Origin: Ottelia alismoides
Lineage: Eukaryota > Streptophyta > Magnoliopsida > Alismatales > Hydrocharitaceae
Reading direction: 5' to 3'
DNA: 64,000 nucleotides
Assembly: GCA_037367405.1 (NCBI GenBank)
Contig: JAZKJV010000087.1
Span: 124,001-188,000, forward strand
Part shown: in pieces, positions 47,231 through 59,902 of the stretch
Layout of the letters: each line of letters begins with the position of its first letter
How positions within the stretch are numbered: position 1 is the stretch's first letter
Position numbers and translations under genes: made by a program
Notes under the pieces: model-generated
What the model was told of the DNA's origin: nothing
The model's input: the letters and a program-made list of their open reading frames with translations, nothing else
Databases searched by the model: none

Positions 47231-50200
47231 TGATGAAAGAGATTTTATGAGGGTCTAGAGTAGTCTACACAAGGCGAGACCACAATGTCGTTGAAGCGAC
47301 TGCCCATGAAACCTCTGGTCAATCAACAATTGACTCACATATACGAATCAAGCAACAAATATAATAAATGTCGAAATAAAATTTAGTATAACTCTACAAC
47401 AAATGTGTATAGGTGTAAGCATGTGTAGATGTCGAACTCAGGGAGCAAACGGTAGTTTGGGGCAAAACAATGCGTACAAAATTTATTCTTATTCTCTCGT
47501 CCATTTTTAGTTTTTTGTGGGTTTTTATTTTAAATTTTAAATTTTATTTTATTTATATATTTTTATGTTTTATTTTAAATTTTATATATTCTTTTTATGT
47601 TTTTAGATTTTATATTTCTTTTTTTCTTTTAAATATATCTGCAATATAGCTATATAAGGCTATATACACAATGTAAGTAAATATAATTATGCATAAATAT
47701 AAAAAGAGTAAAAATACAGAAAAAAGTGTTTTGGGTTTTATATATTTTTCTACTTTTTTTTATTTTCTCAGTTTTTTGCTTATTTTTATGAAATTTTAAA
47801 ATAAAATATCCGTAATTAGGTATCTAATAAATACCCGAAACTGATTTGAATGTTAAAATAGGAAATAAGGTCCAAAATTATCCAAATTAATTTTAATATC
47901 TATATATAATTATACAAAGAAAGTAAGATATAGTTTTGGATTTTTTAAGGAATTTTTAGATTTTTATGAAGAATTTTGGGGTTTTTCAATTTTAAGACTT
48001 TTCTTTTTCCATTTTAGTGAATTTTGGTATATGGATAAAATATGATAAAATAAGAAACATATATTTTTTTGGAATTTTTCAAGACGTTTTTATATTTTTT
48101 TGTTTTTTTATACTATAGACAGAACAAAAGGGGCTCCTTTTAATATTTAATAAATGTTTAAAATGCACAAAAATACAAAACAAATATATGATGTGAAAGT
48201 ACATGCTACCAGGCATCTAATCCTATTTTTACATGATTTTAGGAGCTAGGGTGTTATTTTTAATGAATGAAATCCAAGCACCAAAAATACATAGGCTAGC
48301 ATGGGCATATTTGCAATTAAAATAAAGATCAGGGGTTCATATGCAAATGTTCTTAAATTATACAACGTAATTCACTCTTTATTGGACTAAAAAAATACAA
48401 AAAGCATTAGGGTCATGCATGCAATTTTCCCAGTTCACGTGGGACAACACGTGTGCTGAGCTGGACTGGACCCAAATGTAACTAAAATAACTATGGGTGC
48501 CTTTATGCAAAATGTCCATTTTATTTTAAATCTCCATATTTTATTTACAGGATGAAATAATAAATACAAAAGTTGTGGGGCATGATCTGAATTTACCCCT
48601 CAAAGGCGCGGAGATGGATGGCTCTGGGTCTTCACTTGACACGTGGCGACCCCTCTATGCACAATACCGGTTTGAACACCAGCAGTATGGATTAGATCGT
48701 GAGATGCGAGCAGACGATCGAAGGCGGGTTGGATGGAATGACCACTGATTGATCTAGGGCTTCTCCCCAGTTCGGACGATGTTGGCCATTGTTCCCTCGA
48801 TTCCTCGAGCTCCGGGGCTTTTCTGGCGACATTGAGGTGTTGTCCAAGTTTCTGGTGACGATCCGCGTCCAGTGGTACCACTTGTAAGGGCTAGGAGTCA
48901 ACGATGAGTTTGATCGAGATGATGAAGTTTCGGGATCCTGGATAGTCAAAACCCTGGGTCGATTCGTCTACTATAGAGACATATTCATCTTGAGACCTGC
49001 ACCAAGAAGAACATGGGTCGAGGGCAAACTGCCTCGACTCGATTCGGCATGGAATAGGCAAGGAATGGGGTGAATGGGAGTGTACTCTGGCGAGGGTGGT
49101 GGAAGGAGCATGGCAGCTTTGATTCGGAGTAAATCGAAGGGGGGAAATGGTGCAACTAGTTGGAGAAGTGGAGGGGGGAAAGATAGTGAGGTGGTTAGCG
49201 GGTCGAATAACGAGTGGAGCACAATGAATGGGGTTCATCGGAGCATAGATCCGACGAACTATGCATGGGATTTGCAGGCTAAATCACTACCCTAATTACT
49301 ACAATAATTATAGAAATAAAATGTGGGGATTAAAAGCTATCTAAAAAGGGAAAAGTGCGCAGCTCTTACCTGGCAGGACGGTGACGACCGCCTGGGTGCA
49401 TCTTTGTCGTCCATCAGCCATCGTGGGAGCTCAGGGGACTCCAGTTGTCACCTAGATACGCACTAGACCGAGGCCAGGGGCTTCAGGAGTTAGGAAATGA
49501 CCAAAATCGAGGAGGTACGACATATAAGTTATTTATAAACAAGACATAGCACCCTTATTCGAGGATGATTTGGCGAGATTCAAATGTAAGAACAAGGGAT
49601 CTAGATGCTCGATTTGGATCCTGGAGTATCAGGGGTCATAATTGCTGAAAGGCTCGAGGATGATGGAGCAGCGGAGCGGCGAGGGAAATGGCAAGAAGGC
49701 AGGCCGCTCGAGGTTCTGACATGAGTCAGAGGAAGGAATGGGGAGTTGATCGGAGGTCAACGGTTCCCAGTCTGTGGTTGGACCACGTAAGCCCACTACA
49801 GGACAAAACTATAAGTTTTATTAAAAAATAATTAATTAAAAACAATAAATGATTTAAAATATTTCTGAGTATAAAATAAAAAAATCTGTATTATTTTATG
49901 TAGTATTTTATTACGATTTTGTTTTTTTGATGTTATTTGTTAGTAATTAATTTTTAGGGGTATATTTATAGGTATATTCATCTAGGTTTTTGGCTATTTT
50001 ATTTTTATCTTATATAATTTATTTTATTATTTTATTCTCTTATTTTATATATTTATAACTTATTTTTATTTACATAAATATATTTTTATTATATTTTTAT
50101 GATGTTTTTTGTATCTTTAAATAAATAAGTATATAAATTGTATAGGTATATGCATTATATATTTATTGTTGTATTTTTGTATTTTATTTTATCTTAATAT

Positions 50201-51121
50201 TTCTTTTATGGTTTTATTTTAGATTTATATTTTGAATATAAATTATATTTATAGTAGTGTAAAAGTATAAAAGAATAAAATAATATGGTTTACTTTTATT
50301 TATTTACAAGTATTAGTATATGTTTTTTGCCTATATATTGATATAGACTTATTTTATTATATGTTTTCTTTGTGATTTTATTTTGCTTTTAATATGTACA
50401 TGTTTTATAAATGATATTTACAAAATTATGAAAATATAAAATTTTAAAAGTAATAAGGAATGAATAAAATGAATATTTTATCAGAGTACACTATACAATG
50501 AGGGTACATAACCTAACTTTCATATCTTATCTCCTAAAATATGAAACCACCTTCATAAAATAGCTTATTAAAAGTGATATACAGCTGGAGATGATTTTGA
50601 TACATTTTGAGCTTTTATTTGGAAGATATGGGTCTGTAAAGTTGAGATTTTTGCCTCTTATTTTTTGTTTAAAAACTACACTGTGTATTATTTTTGTACA
50701 AACTCAATTTTATATTTTTTATTTGCATTATTATCTACAACTTTCATGTACTAAGTTTCATTATTTGATGAATAAATAATAAAGAATAAAATGGGTATCA
50801 AAAATGAATTGTTGAATGAATAAAAGAATTGGGTTTCTATTGTATTTTTGGCCCTTATCTGCCCCTACTTTATTCGTTGTCGACCAATCCAATTCTTAAC
50901 TTGGTCTCGGGGTTTAGGGACATAAAATATCTTTGGTATTTTATTCCTTTTCTTTTCTTCTCTTTATTTTATATTTTTTTCATTAAAAACAATATTATTT
51001 ACATAATAAATGCAATAAATGATGAATGCTATTTTGTAGAAAGTAGTGTTATTTACATGCATTATCTAGGCTTTTTAAGGTCAAAATGATAGAATATAGG
51101 TGATGAAATGGAGATTCATCA
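47231..51121 (-). mobile_element. Solo LTR (copy M2), 3,891 bp, TSD CTTAC
   Basis: On the minus strand starts TGATGAATCTCCATTTCATC (from 51,121) and ends CTCTTTCATCA (47,231). Perfect 5-bp TSD CTTAC at 47,226-47,230 and 51,122-51,126. Same zone order as P1, reversed. The end block near 47,420-47,440 (GCTCCCTGAGTTCGACATC in minus sense) matches P1. It is inserted into the GC-rich zone of M3, so it is younger. Confidence 0.85.
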
Positions 51122-51126
51122 CTTAC

Positions 51127-52562
51127 TCAGCTTGATTTTTGGTTGATCTGAGGGTTCCAGTGAGAGAATAAGGATCGAATTCAAAATTGGGGAGGGGTTA
51201 TGTATATATGCTCCTTGACCTAGGGTTTTCATGCAACCCGATGGTTGACTCGAGCCCGCATGAAAGATCATTGGGAGATGGAGAGGATTGTAGAAGGAAT
51301 TGAAGTGAGGAGGGGCTTGATTCGAGCCCCAAAAATTACCAAAAATGGAGGGTGCACAACATGGACCGGTCCAAGGAGGCAGGCGAGGCAATTGACCGAG
51401 GTCAGCAATCCCTTGCCTCGTCATTGATTCACTTCACACGCTACACAATAAAATAAGGAAAACTGCAAAGATAATTTGAAAAGAAATAAAAAAAAATTTT
51501 ATTATTTTTTTAAAACATGAAATAATTTATTATTTTATGTAGTATTTTATTATGGTTTTTATTTATTTTTACAAGTTAATTTATTAGGTTTTAGTTTTTG
51601 CATGTATAATTATAGGTATATTTAAATATATATATATATATATCATGTATTTTATTTTTATTTTGTATTTATATTTTTTATTTCATATAAATAATTTTTA
51701 TATTATAACTTATTTAAATATACATGTAAATATTTTTATTTTATTTTTTGGAGCTATTTATTTGCTTAATAAAATAGCTATATGTATAGTATATATATAA
51801 TATATGCATTCACTACCTATATATTGTAGTATAATATTTATTTTATTTTACTTTTATGATTTTATTTTTTTAATTATGTACATGTATTTTAAATATTATT
51901 CACAGATTTATAAAATATAAGACGGTGCGAAATACAAGGAATAAATATATTGATTATATTTTGCACATGTGTATTGTACAATGATGGCCCAAAAGTCAAC
52001 CTTTGTATCTTAGCTCCAAATTAAATGAAACTATCTTCATTGAATAGATAATTTAATTTTATGAACAATAAAGTGAGTTTGGTGAATTTTGAGTTTGTAT
52101 GGAGAATATACATATATGGAAAGTTTTCTTTGTGGATTTTTATTTTGTGTGTCCTGGGCACATTATGCATTATTTTTGAATGAAATAAATTTTGTATTTT
52201 TCTTTGTATTTTTATATACAAGTTTCATATAAATGATTTATTGATTTTGAGAGGTAAAAATAAAAAAAAGAAAATAGGTCCCAAAATTTATTTATTAAAA
52301 TTAGGTTTTTTGTGCATTTATTGGCCCTTATCTCCCCATTCTTTAGTCCTTGTTAATCAATCATCATGATGATTTTGAAATTTCATTCTTTTTCTTTTCT
52401 TCCCTTTATTTTTTTATTTTGATATTAAATACAATATTTTATTCAATGTTTATAGTACAAATAATGAGTGTTATTTATGCAATATAATGATACTTACTTG
52501 CATTTAAATATAGATTTAAGGCTAAAATGAGAGAATAAAGGTGATGGAAGGGAGATTCATCA
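51127..52562 (-). other. 5' part of LTR M3
   Basis: GC-rich remainder (51,127-51,430) and A/T-rich start zone of M3, with the family phrase GATAAGGGCCAATAAATGC (minus sense, near 52,320). No genes. Confidence 0.55.
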
Positions 52563-52567
52563 CCAAC

Positions 52568-52933
52568 ATATATGTTCCTCCAGAAGTTGTGATAGTTTAT
52601 CAACTGTTGGTGAAAGTAAGCTCAACGACCACGAGATTCAAATTTCTCTATTATTTTTGAAATTTATAATGATTTTTTGGTGGTTTGTGATCATCGACAT
52701 TAGCCGAGTATCAGTAGTTACCAATCTAGCATGGCAATTGTCCAGACCATCGAGATAAAGTTATGTAATGTAGATAGCCGTTGAGTATTGTTGACTATAC
52801 ACAAATCGTCGATGATGATCATAACTTTTCTCGACAATTTTACGTGGAACTTCCGAGGATAATTATTGATGTAGGGGATTCTTCTTATATTGATGAAGAT
52901 GATATGTCGCTAATAATGCTCTTTGTAGTAGTG
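52568..52933 (+). mobile_element. CACTA-type right end candidate
   Basis: Ends CTTTGTAGTAGTG at 52,921-52,933, complement of CACTACTACAAAG, a common CACTA terminus. Subterminal words CCATCGA and AGTAGTTACCA. A 108-residue ORF (52,781-53,107) crosses this end and is not recognised. Confidence 0.4.
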
Positions 52934-53990
52934 ATAATGCCAAAAGAAGCTCAATCTTGTAGAGTGTGGATCGACCTGCTACATTCCCAACCTCCACATG
53001 ACCAACACTTTATTGATTTATGCGACATACCTCGTAGATTGGGGGCAATGGGTAGAAGTATTGCAACTGATTCGTGCATCGATGGATTTATGACAAATAA
53101 TAAGTAATGGTTTTTTTCTCATGTGCCAACTACATGCTAAAACGAGAACTACCATAGATAAATGAGCAAGCTGAGAAGTCCATAATACTTGCTGGAGAGC
53201 TCAAAATGTCAAGTCTAAACAAGATCACAGTCCTAGATTCGCTAGACAACTAAGCCTGTTGATTCTGAAAAAGATCAAGGTTTAAATTTCACCTCTGGAG
53301 TCGGAGGAAATTCTCAAATAAAAATTGAATATGTGAGGAAAAAACCTCCTGATCATATGATATCAGAAATCTGATTGATCCACCAACTTCACGAAAATCC
53401 CAAATCAAAACTATTGGTTTATCAAGTGCATCTCAAAACTCTCTGTCATTTTCCTCTCCCTCTTTCCTCCTCTATATAAAAGGAGGAGAAGAAATCCTAG
53501 GATAGTAATACCAACTTCCTTCTCCTCCACCTTCTCCACTACATGCTTTAATGTTTAACGCATGGGTAACAATAACAACGATTCTAGTGAAATAATTCCA
53601 GGAGTTAGAATTCCAAATCGACTGAAGACTAATTCAATACAATGTGAGAATACCTCCACTGTCGAGCTAGCTAGAAATCAGGCCTAGGTGCACTCGATTC
53701 GATAAGCGGATTAGCATCTTAAATTGAAACATAGGATTAAAGACTATATGTATTTTCCTATTTATATTGTTATCCTTTGTTTTTTTTAAAAAATATTCAA
53801 TTGCCAAGATGGATTTTCAGTTGATATTTCACCTTTCTTCCATCTCTTCTTGCATGTAAGTTTTTTTATGATTTTAAATTGATGTTTATCTTCCTGTGTG
53901 ACATTGATAGCACATAAGATAGTTCTTTATGTCTACAATTTCCTTTCCAAGAACTCTTTTTTGACATGTTATAGACTTCCACTTCATAAA
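52934..53990. other. Unclassified region with a TATA box
   Basis: A good TATA box CTCTATATAAAAGG at 53,471-53,484 with a C/T-rich leader (about 53,515-53,540) looks like an LTR or gene promoter, but no ORF or LTR pair follows. 53,570-53,700 has short open segments without a recognisable product. Confidence 0.3.
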
Positions 53991-54440
53991 GAGCATCTTC
54001 TCATGACTCAGATGCAACAAACAGATAGAAATACGAATATAAGTGTTACTATATATTTGTTCATTTTTAAATATGAATACATATTTCGATACAGATATTG
54101 ATGTATATGAAAACTTTGTCACTATATCCTTAAAAAGGGATATGGATCAAACTACATATAATATTAGAAATACTCTACAAATTACTTTAAATATACATGT
54201 ATTAGATGAATTACACATGATATAAATATAGTAAACGTAATTACTTCATAAGAATTATATCAAGTATGATGACAGAATGCATGGAATTACGTAGACACGA
54301 TTTAAAATAAATTTCAACTATATTTATATATTTAAATAATACGAACACATATATTGATATTCACGGATAATACAGTGATATCCATATCCATTTTAAAAGG
54401 GATACAAGTTTCAAAATTTGCATAAAATTCATACGGTGGC
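53991..54440. repeat. Degenerate GATATGGATAT-type repeat sequence
   Basis: Words such as GGGATATGGATC, GATATTCACGGATA and GATATCCATATCC recur, related to the TATCCATATCC array inside the PIF-type element at 58.3-59.1 kb. Confidence 0.4.
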
Positions 54441-54596
54441 AGATGAGATCGATCTTTGAAGTATCTAAATCCCTTGTTAAGAATGGACTAAAAGAATGCA
54501 ATACTGGATACAGAGATAGACATGATATTTGATGCACATGCTTTTACATCATCATGGCATTAGTACATCTCCACGTGCAAACCTCAATGGGTCTGT

Positions 54597-54789
54597 TTGG
54601 TTACTGGATGGGATGGGTTGGGATAACCTCCTGTGAATAGTAGATGTTTGGATGGTTATCATGGTTGAAGGAGGTTAGAATAAGGAATATGATGTGATAT
54701 CACACCGATTTGTGATGGAATTCCAACTCAGGAATGAATGGAGGTAAGCCTGATTACTTCGGGGTAAGCCGGTAACCTAACGTACCCAT
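54597..54789. mobile_element. 193-bp MITE with TIR ATGGGTCTGTTTGG
   Basis: Left end ATGGGTCTGTTTGGTTACTG and right complement ATGGGTACGTTAGGTTACCG, about 17 of 21 matching. CCTCA lies outside both ends but with a one-base offset, so the TSD is uncertain. The TGTTTGG wording resembles Tourist/PIF-type MITEs. Confidence 0.55.
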
Positions 54790-55660
54790 GCCTCACCTCA
54801 GATATTGGCACGTCCATTAATATATAATATTATAATGGTGATGTGCTTTGAATGTTAATCTCCTTTGAAGTTTTAAGCAGCTACAAGATAATAGACATAA
54901 TTAATGCATGACTGATAGGGCTTTATTTTAAATGTAAATTTTTCTATCGAAAAGTCGTAATCTAGAATGTCTTCCCATGTTGACAAATTGCATTAATAGT
55001 CATCCAATGATAATTAATCCCAATGATTATAGCAATGTGGACCAGAAATTTAGATTAGGAGAGGCATATGCCCCCACTTAGATTTTCCATAATGAAAAAT
55101 GTCTCCACAGTGTACATCTAAAAAATCCCTCGTGATTTCTTTTTCAATATTAAGTCCGCCATCAATGATTTATATTTTGTTTATCGAATCTATGTCGAAA
55201 GATTCAACTATTTTTTACGTTGACGGTCGACTATCTAATGTAACATACACAAAGGAAGATTTGAACCATGATCTTTTGGATGGTAGACACACTGCAATAT
55301 CACCAGACTATTATAAGTAATAATTAATTGTAATTTATGAAAAATATAAAGGGCATGATTTATCTCTTTCAAGTTATTTGTGATTATTCATTTACCATAA
55401 ATGAATATTACGAGATTTTTTTGGCGTTAATGCATAATGGAACCAATCTACAATATAGTGATCATGATGGTATTGCAACGGATACACAACAGTACATATA
55501 TTTTCTAACAGTTTCTTGGGTGAAATATTTTGCTGAAATTGGACCACTTGAAAATAAAGGGCTCGCAGCTGATTTGATTGCCATATTACATAGTGTTGGC
55601 AAAATTTATCTGATAATCTTGATTGTAATCTATTTTTTTTAGAAAAGTCATTAAATTCCT
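54790..55660 (+). other. Unrecognised short ORFs
   Basis: Two plus-strand ORFs of 73 and 101 residues (55,099-55,320 and 55,337-55,642) sit 16 bp apart in different frames. They lack any domain I recognise. They could be a decayed transposon gene. No start context or splice structure supports a real gene. Confidence 0.25.
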
Positions 55661-55664
55661 TTAG

Positions 55665-56450
55665 ATGTGTTTGGTATGCTGGTTAGGGTGGATTAAATTG
55701 GTAGAAGGTAATTCATTTTTGTGTTTTTGGTGTTTGGATAGAATGTTAAACTGTGGGTAGGTTTGTTGTGATATGATTGTATTAGAGTTTGGAAAAGTGA
55801 GTAGTTATTGTGATGTGATTGTATCAAAGTTTGGAAAAGTAACTAGAAGTTGAATAGTTTATAATTTTTATATGATATGATGGTATAATATATTATTTTT
55901 TGATGGAATTAACGAAAGAGAAATAATTTATTTAGTGTATTAGAGAAAGAGAAAGAGTGAGACCCACGTGGAGGAAAGAAAAAATGGGTTAAGGGGGGGG
56001 GGGGGGGGGGGGGGTAAACCCACCTTTGCCCCCCTCCAAAGGGGGGTTTACCCCCCAAGCCGAACACCCTCTTAAGGGCCATTCGACACGTGAGTTAACC
56101 CCCCATTGGGGAGATTTACCTCCCAAAACCCTCCCCTTCTCACTTGTGGGATCCACTCTTCCTCTCTTTTTTTATACAATAGATAAATCATTTTTTCATT
56201 CATTTTATCAAAAAATAAAATATTATACCATCTTATCGTCTAAAAATTATAAATTACTCAACTTCTACTCACTTTTCCAAACATCAATGCAATCACATCA
56301 CAATAACTACTCGCATTCGAATCTTCAATACAATCACATCACAACAAGCCCACCCAACCCCTAACCCTCTATCCAAACACCAAAACACAAAAACGATTTA
56401 CCCTCCCCCATTTTCACCCGGACTAACCCAGTAAAGGGATCGATGCTCAT
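55665..56450. mobile_element. ~780-bp palindrome with a 22-G run
   Basis: Left arm (55,669-55,990) and right arm (56,090-56,445) are inverted copies (TTGTTGTGATATGATTGTAT at 55,768 versus ATACAATCACATCACAACAA at 56,328). The centre has G22 at 55,993-56,014 and the palindromic CCTTTGCCCCCCTCCAAAGG. It may be two adjacent inverted MITEs: AGATGTGTTTGG and the complement AGAGGGTGTTCGG bound the first half. Confidence 0.75.
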
Positions 56451-56474
56451 GTTCATTTAAGAGTCTTAAATTTG

Positions 56475-56640
56475 CACTACAACAAAATTTCTTTTGACGA
56501 CGAATAATTTGATTTTTGTTGTCATATATTTCACGCATTCATAATTAAATGTGTCATTATGGATATTATTTGTTACTTATTAGTTAAATTCGTAATGAAA
56601 ATCATATTTGGATCCATCAATGAATCATGCAGCGATCAGG
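56475..56640 (+). mobile_element. CACTA left-end fragment
   Basis: Starts CACTACAACAAAATTTCTTT with GACGACGAATAATTTG following, the typical wording of plant CACTA termini (CGACGAAT...). No right end recognised nearby. Confidence 0.5.
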
Positions 56641-57950
56641 AAGATAGAGTCATTGAAATTTTATAAATGTAAATGCATGTGTCTGTAGAATATGGACTGA
56701 GTACATCCAAGAAATCATTGCCCTTCACCATTGTACGATTTTCAAGTGGATGGAAGACAAAAGATAAGATGAAAATTACTATTGATTCCAAAGTCAAGGG
56801 ATGCATTCTATTTAGAAGATGAAAATGCTTTTCTTCCGACTTTCTTTCTTTAGCCACAAAGATCTTGTTTGAACTCATGAGGAGCATGTCCAAGCCAACG
56901 ATGGGATTTCTGCCACATGATTTTAAAGCAAGCACCACATGCAAATAGGAATAAGCAAGGATGAGAGATAAGGACCCAAGGGAGACTCTTTCAGATGGAG
57001 TGCCTCACTTGTTTTGTGTCACTCGCCTGATATCTAATCCAGAGCTTTCCTATAGTATGTATAAGCAAGCTTGAGAAGACAACCGCCTCAGGAAGAGCTT
57101 GTGAGCAGTATCCGAATCTGGTAGTTGGAAAAGCTAGAAGCCTGAGGATCGGAGTTCCTGAACTCCTGAGGGACCCTCGGGAAGTCGTCGTCATGTATAG
57201 CCCGTGTTTGTTGGGCCGGATTGGAAAGTGCTAACTTAGTGAAGGGGAGGTGAAGACTATTGCACAAACAAAAACCATCTCCCCTTTGGTAAGATAGTCC
57301 ACTCGTATTGGGAAATGCTTCAGAAGGCATATCTAAAGTAGATGATGATTGACAGAGTCATCCTTTCTCGTCATTTCTAGTATGATGCGCTAAATTAGTT
57401 AGCGTAAAACATCGCCCGTCCTCCGTAATGGAGGAAGGAAGGTCAATCTACAATCCCAAAAGACCTTCATCACAAAGTTGATTCATTATATTATAGAATT
57501 TTTTAATACCTCTGGTTTAGGCAGGCAGTCGGGCAAATATACATCCACATAGGATTCCGCTTAGTCTAGAATTCACTTGGAAGTTCCATTTGTGTCTACA
57601 ATTTCACGATTGTAGATAACCTGTGGGGCAGGTTATATATTAGTAAAATTAGATGATTTTTATTTAGGTCGGTTTGCGATTCGAACTGAAGATTTAAGAG
57701 GGATTATTAGAATCTTTAATAGTAATTTATTTATTTTTATAGTTGTGTCCTTAAATTCTGGAATATCAATTATACTCCTTCCTTTTTTGCAATAGTAGTT
57801 GTGCTCCTGTCTTCTTCGACAATTAACATGTGTGCCCCTGCAATAACAACCCAAGGTCTATACAAACCATAACCTCATTTATTATCCTCTATAATTTTCA
57901 AAAACTTACACTTGTATCCTTCCTTTTCCTTTCCAATTAAGCTTGTACCC
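56641..57950. other. Unclassified sequence
   Basis: Minus-strand ORFs of about 102, 67 and 80 residues (56,636-56,944; 56,991-57,194; 57,088-57,330) lie close together and may be one decayed reading unit, possibly a retroelement. I found no diagnostic motif. Confidence 0.25.
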
Positions 57951-57953
57951 TTA

Positions 57954-58598
57954 GGCCCCGTTTGTTTGATTGGAAAGGAATTACAATGGAATGGAATCAA
58001 GACAAGAATGGAATTAACAATGGAATGGAAAGGAAAAAGTTTTTCCATTCCATTGTTTGGATCATATTAGGAATTGAAACTTTTATTATGGACATGTTCC
58101 TTTCTTAAATTTGAAAAAGAAAAAGAATATAAAGAAAATAACATTCTTTTGATATATTTCGTTAAGTAGAAGAAATAACAGGTATTCTCAGACTTATTTT
58201 TTCATATAATCGATATATTTCATACAAAGAATCAATAGTCAAATTTAAATTGAAACTACTTTGATTTTTTTCATACCATTAATATATTTGATATATCCAT
58301 ATCATTATCCGCTACAATGTTTTATTACCATATCTATATTCATATTTCAAAGATATTAAAAATGTTATGGGTATCTGTATTTGAAAAAAAAATAAAAACA
58401 CATATCCATGTCTATATATGTATTCATAAAATATAACCTGCGTCCATATCCTAAAAAAACTAAATATGGTATCTGTATTGATATTATAACTGCAAAAAAA
58501 TAAAACCCATTTCCACGTCCATATCCGCTTCCGTAAAAAAAACACCATCCATGTCCATATATGTATCCGTAGAAAAATTAAAATCCATATCCATATCC

Positions 58599-58638
<40 letters not shown>

Positions 58639-59349
58639 TAGAATATAATCAATATCCATATCTTAGAAAAAATTGAATATTACATCTGTTTCCATATCCA
58701 TATTAGAAAAAACTCATATATCCCTGTCCATATCCATATCTGGAAAAAACAAAAAAAACACATATCCTTGTTTGTATCCGTATCTGTAAATTAATCATAT
58801 CTGATATATTTTATTCTTTTAATAGATATATTTAATGTACATGTATTTGTATCCGCTGGAATATCTTGTAATCATATGTATATCCATAACCAAATAAAAT
58901 TAAACTGTATATGTACATGTATCACAAAAAATATCACATATCCATGTCGATATCCATATATGCATATATTTGTAACTTATCCAACTTTTGCATCCATATA
59001 TTTGTATCCATGTCAATATCCATATATCCATATAAAAAAACCATATCCATGTTGGTGTCCAAAAAATTCAAAAAAGAATAACACATATCCATGTCGATAA
59101 TCGTATATTTGTAACAATGGTATATTAATTAAAAAATATTGAAGAAGAATACATTCATTAGCATTGGTAAGGAATGGAATCCCAATTCCTAGGGGGTACC
59201 TAGGAATGACAATTCCCATTAATGAGGGAATCAGGTTTCCTTTGTAATCGTTATTCCTGCATAAAGTTGATCTAACAAACAAAGGAATGGAATCGAGAGA
59301 GGAATGATGATTCCATTCCCTCCTCTATTCTTGCATAACAAACGGGGCC
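57954..59349. mobile_element. PIF/Harbinger-type non-autonomous element, TSD TTA
   Basis: Inverted ends GGCCCCGTTTGTT and AACAAACGGGGCC with perfect 3-bp TSD TTA (57,951-57,953 and 59,350-59,352), both characteristic of PIF/Harbinger. Subterminal sequences are rich in GGAATGGAAT on both sides. 1,396 bp, no transposase. Confidence 0.85.
58260..59110. repeat. Degenerate TATCCATATCC array inside the PIF-type element
   Basis: Dozens of imperfect copies of CATATCCATATCC / CCATGTCTATAT with interspersed A-runs and an uninterrupted (TA)n at about 58,600-58,637. ORFs here (for example Tyr/Ile-rich, minus strand 58,312-58,659) are low-complexity artefacts. Confidence 0.8.
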
Positions 59350-59352
59350 TTA

Positions 59353-59640
59353 GATGATGTCCGTTTGGGAAGGGAATGGAAGGAAAGCCACGAACCAGGC
59401 CTTTCCTCCCCCGAAAGGACCTTTTCCAAAAAAAAGATGAAATTGGAAACTTAAAAGCATGAACATCTTTGAATTACAATAAAATATCATTAGTCATTTG
59501 GCCCCAATGACGGAATAAAATGTTCCAATACGTAATTAAAATATTATACGCTTCAACCTTATCACATTTGCACAAGAAATAAATCTGATTTAAAATCAAA
59601 ATAGTTGGCCATTGATCCCCTATAAACTTGCCAAATAAAA
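59353..59640. other. Short non-coding stretch
   Basis: Right flank of the PIF-type element. Nothing recognised. Confidence 0.4.
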
Positions 59641-59696
59641 CCTGACATATACATATACATACATATATATATGTATATATATATATATATATATAT

Positions 59697-59873
59697 AAAT
59701 TACTTGTTCTATATGGAGGGCTTAGGAATCTTTGTTTCTCACGAAATTTGAATGACGTGTATGAGGGATATATAGATAAATATACATGGTGGAATATTTT
59801 AAAAAAATAAAAAAATATTGGGGAAACTACCTTGTGTAACAACCATCTTGGTTGTTACTCAAAACAACTTCCC
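59697..59873. mobile_element. Foldback element E5, right half only
   Basis: Preceded by (TA)n (about 59,664-59,697). Retains one arm (TTTGTTTCTCACGAAATTTG) and one terminal palindrome (GTAACAACCATCTTGGTTGT), ending AACTTCCC. The other arm is gone. Confidence 0.65.
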
Positions 59874-59902
59874 TTTTCACACGCACACACAAACATGTGA
59901 TA

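Larger units (their letters stand above)
41644..52562 (-). mobile_element. Solo LTR (copy M3), about 3.8 kb after removing nested elements
   Basis: The minus-strand start TGATGAATCTCCC is at 52,562. The far end is inferred at 41,644, where plus-strand TCAAG follows a CCAAC that matches CCAAC at 52,563-52,567 (5-bp TSD candidate; the terminal base pair looks mutated). Removing M2 (47,231-51,121 plus TSD), the 42,386-45,212 element and the 41,979-42,369 element leaves about 3.8 kb, the family's LTR size. Confidence 0.6.

Noticed and set aside
56636..57330. Copia-like antisense gene
   Set aside because: A cluster of minus-strand ORFs looked like a decayed polyprotein, but no protease, integrase, RT or RNase H motif could be found.
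58312..58659. Tyr/Ile-rich 115-residue ORF with membrane-like composition
   Set aside because: Translation of the TATCC/TA repeat array.
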